A stretch of DNA of 50,449 nucleotides from CAVQRC01 sp963715045 (GTDB taxonomy: Bacteria > Planctomycetota > Planctomycetia > Pirellulales > Lacipirellulaceae), in assembly GCA_963715045.1 (NCBI GenBank), contig CAVQRC010000034.1:1-50449 (forward strand). The letters are read 5' to 3'. The notes beneath the pieces are model-generated. The model did no database searches. It was given only the letters and a program-made list of their open reading frames with translations, and was not told the origin of the DNA. Numbering within the stretch: position 1 is the stretch's first letter; every line of letters starts with the position of its first letter. A program made the position numbers and the translations under genes. Below, in pieces: positions 27,362 to 35,041 of this stretch.

Positions 27362-28923
27362 ATGATTCGCTTTCTTAAGGGCAGCGTCCTGTGCAGTTTG
27401 ATCCTGACCTGGCAGTTGGGCGAGATCCCAGCCGGGGTCGACGAGCAGCCGCTGCGACCGAACATCATTGTGATCCTGTGCGACGATATGGGCTGGTCGG
27501 ACATCGGGTGCTACGGTGGTGAAATCGAGACTCCGAACCTCGATCGGCTGGCCCGTGACGGCATGCGGTTCACGGCGTTCTACAACAATGCCAAGTGCAC
27601 CACGACCCGGGCGTCTCTGGTGACGGGCCTCTATCCGCGGCCGCGGGGAGGCTTGCTGAAGACGAATATGGTGACGTTGGGCGAAGTCATGTCGGCTGCC
27701 GGCTATCAGACGGCATCTGTGCGGAAAATGGCATCTCGGCCGCGACGCCACGAGCCATCCACTCGATCGCGGATTCGACGAGTTCTACGGACTGCTCGAC
27801 GGCTGTTGCAACTTCTTCGACCCGGCCCGCCCCGATCCGTCCTTACAAAGGGGGACGCGTCCGCTATTTCGCCGACAACCGCCGACGCGTGACCGAGTTC
27901 CCCGCCGACTTTTACACGACCGACGCCTTCACGGATCGAGCGATCGAAATCCTGCGACGGTTCACCGCCGCGGAACAACCTTTTCTCTTGCATCTGTGCT
28001 ACACGGCTCCGCACTACCCGCTGCATGCCAGGCCCGAAGACATCGCGAAGTACATCGGGCGGTATCGCGACGGTTGGGATACCCTGAGGCGAGAGCGTTT
28101 CGCGCGGCAGCAGCAGATGGGATTGGCCGAGCCGGGGTGGAAGCTCTCGGAAACGGATTCGCAGGCGTACGCCTGGAGTACGGCGGACCACCAGTTCGAG
28201 GATTCCCGGATGGCCGTCTACGCCGCAATGATCGACGCGATGGATCAGAACATTGGCCGGCTGAGGACGACGATCGAACAACTCGGTGTCGCCGACAACA
28301 CGCTGATCCTGTTCCTGTCCGACAACGGCGGTTGTGCCGAGGAGCCTGGCGGCCGCGATCCGACCGCGCGTCGTCCCGGCCCGAAAGACGACTACGTGGC
28401 GGTCGGCCCGGCCTGGGGCTGGGCTCAGAACACGCCGTTCCGCCGCTATAAGCAATGGGTCCACGAGGGTGGAATCGCCACGCCATTGATCGCATGTTGG
28501 CCGGGCAGGATCACGGCCGGCACGGTTACGCGTCAGGTGGGGCACATCATCGACATCCTGCCGACGTGCCTCGACCTGGCCCAGGCAGAATACCCAGGCG
28601 TCTACGACGGTCACGAAATCCTCCCGGTGGAAGGCCGAAGTCTGGTACCGGTACTGCGGGGCGAACACCGCGAGCCACACGACGAGCTGGCGTGGCAGTG
28701 GTCGGGCAATGCGGCCATCCGTCAGGGCCCGTGGAAGCTCGTGTGGGACAAGAAAGTCAGAGAGTGGGAGCTGTACAATCTCGCAGCCGACCGCACTGAG
28801 ACGAGCGATCTGGCGTCGGCCGAACCGCAACGTGTTCAGGAACTTGTCGCCGCCTACCACGCCTGGGCCGATCGCACCGGACACCCGCAAGTCGACGCCA
28901 TGTGGCCGCAAGCCACGCCATGA
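27362..28923 (+). CDS. Secreted sulfatase with atypical CTTTR motif (frame-broken by apparent indels)
   Basis: About 520 aa, alkaline-phosphatase/sulfatase superfamily. A signal peptide (FLKGSVLCSLILTWQLGEIPAG) precedes the metal-binding start PNIIVILCDDMGWSDIGCYGG. The second metal site is LFLSDNGG and the late His region is GKWHLG. The formylglycine motif reads C-T-T-T-R at about residue 79, with Thr where C-x-P-x-R or C-x-A-x-R is normal. Two indels occur: an extra base near 27716 and an extra T near 27842. Between them the third frame gives the expected GKWHLGRDATSHPLDRGFDE. The substrate is not predictable, though planctomycete sulfatases act on algal polysaccharides. The stop TGA is the first codon of a TGACTAA repeat. 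Confidence 0.85.
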
Positions 28924-28986
28924 CTAAGGTTGGTCATTGGAGGCTTGGGCATTCCTCATCATTAGTCATTAGTCCTTAGTCATTGA
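28921..28986. repeat. TGACTAA/TTAGTCA heptad repeat element
   Basis: It starts with TGACTAA at 28921 and ends with inverted heptads (CATTAGTCATTAGTCC, TTAGTCATTG). The centre has GGTCATTGG and CTTGGGCATT, resembling the centre of the element at 19437-19577. It lies between the two co-directional sulfatase genes and provides the stop of the first. Confidence 0.8.
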
Positions 28987-29029
28987 TCTCCCCCGTACGC
29001 TTGCCAACCCAAAGACCCACGTTTCCACC

Positions 29030-31324
29030 ATGCCTCGCTCCTCCTCGATCCTGCTCTTCTGCATCTTGGCGAGCTTCGCCGGGCACGTGATCGCCGCGTC
29101 TGAATCGTGGTCGGCGACCGTTCCCCCGGACGCGATTGTCCTGCTCGATGAACACGGCCCGGGCGGATTTGTCAGCAAACGTGGCGACCAGGTCGACTGG
29201 AAGTTGGCGGACGCGACACTGACGGTAACCAACGGCGAGACGCGTTCGAATCACATCGTCTCGCGGTTGCACTTTCGCGATGCCGAGATCCACGCCGAAT
29301 TCAAGCTGCCGCCCGCCGGGTCGGGTAACAGCGGGATCTATATCCACGGCAATTACGAATTCCAGATCTTCAATTCGCACCACAAGCAGATGCTCGACGA
29401 CAGCGACGCGGGTGCCATTTACGGGTTCGCCCCGCCGCTGGTGAAGGCCACACGTCCACCCGGTGAATGGCAGGTCGTCGACATTCGCTATCGGGCACCA
29501 CGGCGGAATGACGCCGGGGCGATCGTCGAGCCGGGGAGAATCTCGGCGTGGCTCAACGGCGAACGAGTCCAGGACGAAACGCCCGTCGGCGAACCGCGCT
29601 CGACCTACCACCCGTTTCGCTACAACACGACCGATTATCTGCGACAGATCAACCAGCGGATGGCCCTCACGAGTACGGGGCCCGTGTTCCTGCAGGATCA
29701 TGACAATCCGGTTGCCTTCCGTAACGTGTGGGTGCGGCCGCTCGATGACCAGGCTTTCTGGTACCAACCCACCAGCGGGCCGGTTGCCGCCACGCGCGAA
29801 GCGAGGCGACCCAACATCCTGATTGCGATCAGCGATGATCAATCCTGGCCGCATGCCTCGGCTTATGGCGATCCGACCGCGCGGACGCCCAACTTCGATC
29901 GTGTGGCCCGCGAAGGCGTGCTGTTCACCCACGCGTTTTGTGCCTCGCCCGGCTGCTCGCCATGCCGGGCGGCACTGCTGACCGGTCGGCACCCCTGGCA
30001 GCTCGAGCACGCCGGTACCCACGGCAGCGACTTTCCCTTGCGATACACGACGTACCCGGAGCAACTGGAAAAGAACGGGTATTTCGTCGGATTTACCGGC
30101 AAAGGCTGGGGGCCGGGCAAGTACGAACCGATGGGCCGCACGCGGAATCCGGCCGGCACGGAGTTTCGGCCCGCCGACGAAAGTGTGCAGACACCCGGCT
30201 ATGTCGCCAGTTTCGCGAACTTCCTCGACAAGCGTCCCGAGGGAAGTCCGTTCTGTTTCTGGTTCGGGAGCAAGGACCCTCATCGTTCCTACGAATTGGG
30301 AAGCGGCGTTGCCAGCGGGCGAGAGCTCAGCGAAGTCGTCGTACCACCGTTCCTCCCCGACCACCCGATCGTCCGCAGCGATCTGCTCGACTACGCATTT
30401 GAAGTGGAGCGTTTCGACCATGATCTCGGCGGTATCCTCCGGCTTCTGGAGCAGCGAGGAGAGTTGGAGAATACGCTCGTGATCGTGACGAGCGACAACG
30501 GAATGCCGTTTCCCAGGGCCAAGGCGAACTGTTACGAGTACGGGATTCATATGCCGCTCGCGATTCGGTGGGGCACGACCGTACCGGCGGGACGTGTCGT
30601 CGACGACCTCGTTGGGTTCGTCGACCTGACCGCGACGATCTATCAGGCGACGCGGGTCGAGCCGCCCGCGCCCGCTGCACTGGCCGGCAGGAGTCTCCTC
30701 CCGATTCTCAAATCGCCGCTGACCGGCGTCGTCGAACCACGCCGCGATGCCGTCTATGTTGCCCGCGAGCGGCACTCCTCGTCGCGGTTCCATTCGCTCG
30801 GATATCCCCAGCGTGGCATCCGCACCCGCGACTATCTGTACATTCGCAACTTCCGACCGGAGCGATGGCCGGCCGGTGCACCGCAGAAACTGGCGGACGG
30901 TCGTAACTACCCCGCGAGCAATGCGGGGCTGGGCCCGATGCACGCTGCGTATCACGATATCGACAGTTCGCCGACGCTCACGCTGCTGGCCGATAACGCC
31001 GACGATTCGGAACTGGGCAGGTATCTCGAACTGGCCGTCGGTCACCGTCCGGCAGAGGAATTATTCGACATCCGCAAAGATCCGGGATGCCTGCGGAACC
31101 TGGCCGACGTCCCGGCGTTCGATTCCGTCCGCAGCCAGCTCGCGGAGCGACTCGACGCGAAGCTCCGCGAGACGGGCGACCCACGCGTCGTTGCTGCCGA
31201 TGGCGGCGACATTTTCGAAACCTACCAGCGGTATGCCGACGTGCGGTGGTTTCCCGTCCCGGACTGGGCGAAGAAACCAGGGGTCATCCTGCCCAAGCAG
31301 CCGTGGTTGGAGAAACGCCATTGA
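29030..31324 (+). CDS. Secreted DUF1080-sulfatase fusion protein
   Basis: An intact 764-aa protein with a signal peptide (SSILLFCILASFAGHVIAA). Residues of about 25-245 form a DUF1080 (3-keto-disaccharide hydrolase/LamG-like) domain, with PAGSGNSGIYIHGNYEFQIF typical of that family. Residues of about 260-750 are a sulfatase: RRPNILIAISDDQSWPHASA, the formylglycine motif C-S-P-C-R with Cys at about residue 309, VTSDNG, and the GKGW metal/substrate loop. The motif is canonical, so the sulfatase should be maturable. It resembles N-sulfoglucosamine sulfohydrolase-type (heparan) enzymes, but the substrate is inference. It is the second of two sulfatase genes on this strand. The repeat array begins right after its TGA. 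Confidence 0.9.
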   Translation: MPRSSSILLFCILASFAGHVIAASESWSATVPPDAIVLLDEHGPGGFVSKRGDQVDWKLADATLTVTNGETRSNHIVSRLHFRDAEIHAEFKLPPAGSGNSGIYIHGNYEFQIFNSHHKQMLDDSDAGAIYGFAPPLVKATRPPGEWQVVDIRYRAPRRNDAGAIVEPGRISAWLNGERVQDETPVGEPRSTYHPFRYNTTDYLRQINQRMALTSTGPVFLQDHDNPVAFRNVWVRPLDDQAFWYQPTSGPVAATREARRPNILIAISDDQSWPHASAYGDPTARTPNFDRVAREGVLFTHAFCASPGCSPCRAALLTGRHPWQLEHAGTHGSDFPLRYTTYPEQLEKNGYFVGFTGKGWGPGKYEPMGRTRNPAGTEFRPADESVQTPGYVASFANFLDKRPEGSPFCFWFGSKDPHRSYELGSGVASGRELSEVVVPPFLPDHPIVRSDLLDYAFEVERFDHDLGGILRLLEQRGELENTLVIVTSDNGMPFPRAKANCYEYGIHMPLAIRWGTTVPAGRVVDDLVGFVDLTATIYQATRVEPPAPAALAGRSLLPILKSPLTGVVEPRRDAVYVARERHSSSRFHSLGYPQRGIRTRDYLYIRNFRPERWPAGAPQKLADGRNYPASNAGLGPMHAAYHDIDSSPTLTLLADNADDSELGRYLELAVGHRPAEELFDIRKDPGCLRNLADVPAFDSVRSQLAERLDAKLRETGDPRVVAADGGDIFETYQRYADVRWFPVPDWAKKPGVILPKQPWLEKRH

Positions 31325-31325
31325 A

Positions 31326-32797
31326 GCCCGAAGCCCGGCTTTTTCGGTTGCGAAGCATGTTCAGAATCGCCAGGCCGAAAGCCGGGATTCTTCGCGCTGC
31401 CAGACCGCGACGGATCCACGCGCCGACTGAGACAACGCCGCGGTGGTACCGGGTGCGAAAAAAAAGCCCGGCTTCGCGCGTGGCAACGTGTTGCCGGGCA
31501 TGACCGGGAAGAAGCCGGGCTTTGCCGAAGCCCGGCTTTTTCGGTTGCGAAGCATGTTCAGAATCGCCAGGCCGAAAGCCGGGATTCTTCGCGCTGCCAG
31601 ACCGCGACGGATCCACGCGCGATGAGAAACGCCGCGGTGGTACCGGGTGCGAAAAAAAAGCCCGGCTTCGCGCGTGGCAACTTGTTGCCGGGCATGACCG
31701 GGAAGAAGCCGGGCTTTGCCGAAGCCCGGCTTTTTCTGTTGCGAAGCATGTTCAGAATCGCCAGGCCGAAAGCCGGGATTCTTCGCGCTGCCAGACCGCG
31801 ACGGATCCACGCGCGATCGAGAAACGCCGCGGTGGTACCGGGTGCGAAAAAAAGCCCGGCTTCGCGCGTGGCAACTGTTGCCGGGCATGACCGGGAAGAA
31901 GCCGGGCTTTGCCGAAGCCCGGCTTTTTCGGTTGCGAAGCATGTTCAGAATCGCCAGGCCGAAAGCCGGGATTCTTCGCGCTGCCAGACCGCGACGGATC
32001 CACGCGCGATGAGAAACGCCGCGGTGGTACCGGGTGCGAAAAAAAGCCCGGCTTCGCGCGTGGCAACTTGTTGCCGGGCATGACCGGGAAGAAGCCGGGC
32101 TTTGCCGAAGCCCGGCTTTTTCGGTTGCGAAGCATGTTCAGAATCGCCAGGCCAAAAGCCGGGATTCTTCGCGCTGCCAGACCGCGACGGATCCACGCGC
32201 GCGAATGAGAAACGCCGCGGTGGTACCGGGTGCGAAAAAAAGCCCGGCTTCGCGCGTGGCAACTGTTGCCGGGCATGACCGGGAAGAAGCCGGGCTTTGC
32301 CGAAGCCCGGCTTTTTCGGTTGCGAAGCATGTTCAGAATCGCCAGGCCAAAAGCCGGGATTCTTCGCGCTGCCAGACCGCGACGGATTCACGCGCGATGA
32401 GAAACGCCGCGAAGTCTCCAGCACGCCGCGGTGGTACCGGCTGCGAAAAAAAGCCCGGCTTCGCGCGTGGCAACTTGTTGCCGGGCATGACCGGGAAGAA
32501 GCCGGGCTTTGCCGAAGCCCGGCTTTTTCCAGTTACGAAGCATGTTCCGAATCGCCAGGCCAAAAGCCGGGATTCTTCGCGCTGCCAGACCGCGACGGAT
32601 TCACGCGCGATGCGAAACGCCGAGAAGTCTCGAGCCACGCCGCGGTGGTGCCAGGCTGCGAAAAACGGCTCCAGCCGCGTTCGCAGCGAATGCGCCAGCG
32701 GTGGTACCGGCTGCGAAAAACGCCGCGGCGGTACCGGCGAAGAAGCGCTGGCGCTTGTTGCCGGGCATGACCGGGAAGAAGCCGGGCTTTGCCGGTC
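31326..32797. repeat. Seven-copy tandem array of ~195-bp hairpin-rich units
   Basis: Units start at 31330, 31527, 31721, 31914, 32107, 32302 and 32514, with periods of 197, 194, 193, 193, 195 and 212 bp. The last unit is expanded and degenerate (32640-32797). Each unit carries the perfect 11-bp stem AAGCCGGGCTT/AAGCCCGGCTT with a TGCCG loop and a T run. It also has an A-rich stretch before GCCCGGCTTCGCGC, which is a T run on the other strand, and a GTTGCCGGGC motif. It fills the junction between the convergent DUF1080-sulfatase and FAH genes. Short open frames in it (KPGFF, KARLLP) are translations of the repeat, not genes. Confidence 0.95.
31512..31541. terminator. Terminator-like hairpin of the repeat unit (representative copy)
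   Basis: AAGCCGGGCTT (31512-31522), loop TGCCG, AAGCCCGGCTT (31528-31538), then TTT. The first complete hairpin of this kind in the array is at this site, about 190 bp after the sulfatase stop, and it recurs at each later unit boundary. On the other strand each unit has a GCCGGGCTT arm followed by six to eight T. Together they could stop transcription from both convergent genes. Confidence 0.65.
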
Positions 32798-33720
32798 AGC
32801 ACAACCGGGTTCTCCAGACTACCGATGCCCGTGATTTCGACGCGGACGTGGTCGCCTGGTTGCAGCGACAGGCCGGTCGTGCGGCCGACTCCGGCGACGG
32901 TGCCGGTGCTGATCACGTCACCCGGCTCGAGAGTGACCATCGCCGAAATGTACTCGATCAGTTTGGCGACTGGAAAAATCATCTGCGACGTGCTGCTGTG
33001 CTGCTTCCGTTCTCCGTTGACAAACGTACTGATCGATAAAGCCTGCGGGTCGGGAATCTCATCTTTCGTGACGATCCACGGTCCGAGCGGAGCAAACGTG
33101 TCGTGCCACTTTCCATTGAGCCAGTCGAACCATGCATCCCGCGGACGGGTCTCGCTGCGGGGCCAGATCTTGAGGTCGCGTTCGGAGACGTCGTTCATGA
33201 TCGTGTAGCCTGCGACATGACTCAGCGCGGATGCCGCCTTGACGGCAGTGCAGGCAGTGCCGATTACCACGGCCAGTTCCCCTTCCCAATCGATACTGCG
33301 GGCCAGCGGCGGGATGCGAATCGCCTCGCCCGGACCGATCACGGTCGTCGTCGGGGGCTTCATGAATACCCGCGGCGTCTCCTTATCCTGTTGCTCGACC
33401 GAGGAACCTCCCTCTTCGATATGCTCGACATAATTGCCCGCAATCGCGAACAGCTTGCCCGGCATGACCGGCGGCAGCAGCCGGGTGTCGCTCAACGGAA
33501 CGACCGTCGCCTCGGCAGCTCCCTCGCTGGCACTGGTGACCTTCCGTTGGGCAGCTGCAAACGCACCACTTCCTTGAGAAAAGAACGCCGCCATCGGCGA
33601 AAAACAGTACTTCCATTCGCCCGCGGGGCTGAAGTCACCCAGTTGGATGACCGCCGTTTCGTCCGCGGTCAACGCGCCGATGACAGGCCCTGTGCCCACG
33701 TCGTACGTAACGAGTTTCAC
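32533..33720 (-). CDS. Fumarylacetoacetate hydrolase (FAH) family protein with a repeat-derived tail
   Basis: A cytoplasmic FAH-fold enzyme. Acidic metal ligands are in DWEGELAVVIG, NDVSERDLK precedes the substrate loop, and GDVISTGTVAGVGR is the family C-terminal signature. Relatives are fumarylpyruvate or acylpyruvate hydrolases and ureidoglycolate lyases, so the exact reaction is open. The start is GTG at 33720, with a GGAG 8 nt upstream. The family sequence ends at about residue 309 (GSLENPVV). No stop follows, and the frame runs about 87 further residues into the repeat array, beginning GKARLLP. Either the insertion removed the native stop or an indel hides one. It is divergent from pyrF. 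Confidence 0.82.
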   Translation of the reverse strand: MKLVTYDVGTGPVIGALTADETAVIQLGDFSPAGEWKYCFSPMAAFFSQGSGAFAAAQRKVTSASEGAAEATVVPLSDTRLLPPVMPGKLFAIAGNYVEHIEEGGSSVEQQDKETPRVFMKPPTTTVIGPGEAIRIPPLARSIDWEGELAVVIGTACTAVKAASALSHVAGYTIMNDVSERDLKIWPRSETRPRDAWFDWLNGKWHDTFAPLGPWIVTKDEIPDPQALSISTFVNGERKQHSSTSQMIFPVAKLIEYISAMVTLEPGDVISTGTVAGVGRTTGLSLQPGDHVRVEITGIGSLENPVVLTGKARLLPGHARQQAPALLRRYRRGVFRSRYHRWRIRCERGWSRFSQPGTTAAWLETSRRFASRVNPSRSGSAKNPGFWPGDSEHAS

Positions 33721-33910
33721 GACTTCTGCTCCGGTAGGTGATGCGATCTGGAAGCGGGCGATTCTATCGTCAAAGGGTCCCTGTCCGCGAGCCGACCGCG
33801 GGTTGGCGAGCCAACGACTGCTCGTGATGACGGGGGCGAAACCGGGGCGACTACCCGACGTTTGGTCGCACCGTTATCTTGAACCGCACCGCGCTTGAAG
33901 GCAGGAACCG

Positions 33911-34855
33911 ATGTTACGACCCAAACTTCCTCATCACGCCACGGATCGACTCACTCGGCTGGTGATCGAGAAGGGCAACCCGGTTGTTGTCGGGATCGAT
34001 CCCCGCCGCAAGTCGCTGCCGGCCGGGCTGCGACCGGCGTCGACCGCGAAGCCCGAGGCGATTGCCAAGGCCTACTCCGCATTCGGCCGCGGAGTCATCG
34101 ACGTCGTGGCCGAAAAAGTGGCGGCCGTGAAACCCCAATCGGCGTTTTTCGAAGAACTTGGTCCGCCGGGCGTGACCGCGCTGGCCGAAGTGATCGCCCA
34201 CGCCCATCGCCGGAAGCTGTTCGTCGTGCTCGACTGCAAACGCGGCGACATCGGTTCGACCGCGGCTGCTTACGCCAACGGGTTGCTCGGCATCGGCGAG
34301 GGAAGCAGCTCGGCCGGCGACATGATGACCGTGAGTCCCTATCTGGGCGGCGACTCGCTCGAACCATTCATCGAGGTCAGCCGTACGCGGGGGTGCGGGA
34401 TTTTTGTCCTGGTCAAGACTTCCAATCCGGGCGGTGGTCTCTTTCAGGATCTCGTGTGTGACGGGAAGCGGGTCTACGAACACGTGGCAGCCCATGTCGA
34501 ACGACTCGCGAGCGAGACGGTCGGGGAGAGCGGTTATGGGCTGGCCGGGGCGGTCGTCGGAGCGACCTACCCGGACCAGTTGGCCACGCTTCGCGCGGCC
34601 ATGCCGCACGCCTGGCTGCTCGTGCCGGGGTATGGCGATCAGGGCGGCGGGGCGGCGGATGTCGCGGCCGCTTTCGATGCCCGCGGGCACGGCGCGCTCA
34701 TTAACAGCTCGCGGGGGATCATCTTTGCTTACCACAAGTCTCCCTACCTCAATCGATTTGGTGAGCGGAAGTGGCAAGACGCGGTGGCGGCTGCGACTGA
34801 CGACATGATCGCCGATCTCGCGGCGGAAACACCTGCCGGTAAACTGCAAGCCTGA
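33911..34855 (+). CDS. pyrF: Orotidine 5'-phosphate decarboxylase
   Basis: Catalyses the last step of UMP synthesis, decarboxylating OMP. It is an intact 314-aa protein of the longer group (subfamily 2) found in actinobacteria, planctomycetes and others. The catalytic Asp-Lys-Asp array is in LDCKRGDIGSTAAAYA, with the substrate Lys in AAVKPQSAFFE and the phosphate loop near PGYGDQGG and NSSRGIIFAY. The start ATG has AGGAA 5 nt upstream. It stands alone on the plus strand, divergent from the FAH gene, with acnA 186 bp downstream. Confidence 0.95.
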   Translation: MLRPKLPHHATDRLTRLVIEKGNPVVVGIDPRRKSLPAGLRPASTAKPEAIAKAYSAFGRGVIDVVAEKVAAVKPQSAFFEELGPPGVTALAEVIAHAHRRKLFVVLDCKRGDIGSTAAAYANGLLGIGEGSSSAGDMMTVSPYLGGDSLEPFIEVSRTRGCGIFVLVKTSNPGGGLFQDLVCDGKRVYEHVAAHVERLASETVGESGYGLAGAVVGATYPDQLATLRAAMPHAWLLVPGYGDQGGGAADVAAAFDARGHGALINSSRGIIFAYHKSPYLNRFGERKWQDAVAAATDDMIADLAAETPAGKLQA

Positions 34856-35041
34856 GGCAGTCGACCGCCATGTTCTGAGTTCCGCGGCCGCGACTCGCCG
34901 TGGTCCCGATCTCTGCCCCCCGATCCCTCCGCGTCGTGATTTCCCTGACGTTCGGTGACCTAGGCGCGGTCCCTGGGAAGCCCGACAATAACGACCAGTA
35001 GACCTCTCCCAGCGACCATTTTTTGGGGACCAGCAACAGCC

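Noticed and set aside
28976..31045. 689-codon open frame opposite the DUF1080-sulfatase
   Set aside because: It is the shadow of an intact sulfatase with complete motifs; the antisense product shows no recognisable domain or signal.
31326..32638. Small proteins rich in KPGFF or KARLLP encoded in the repeat array
   Set aside because: All six frames of the repeat are open over long stretches, there is no ribosome site or codon bias, and the same sequence in the other array gives the same peptides in the opposite orientation.
31326..32797. CRISPR array
   Set aside because: Repeat units are about 195 bp and directly abutting with no variable spacers, and no cas gene is nearby.
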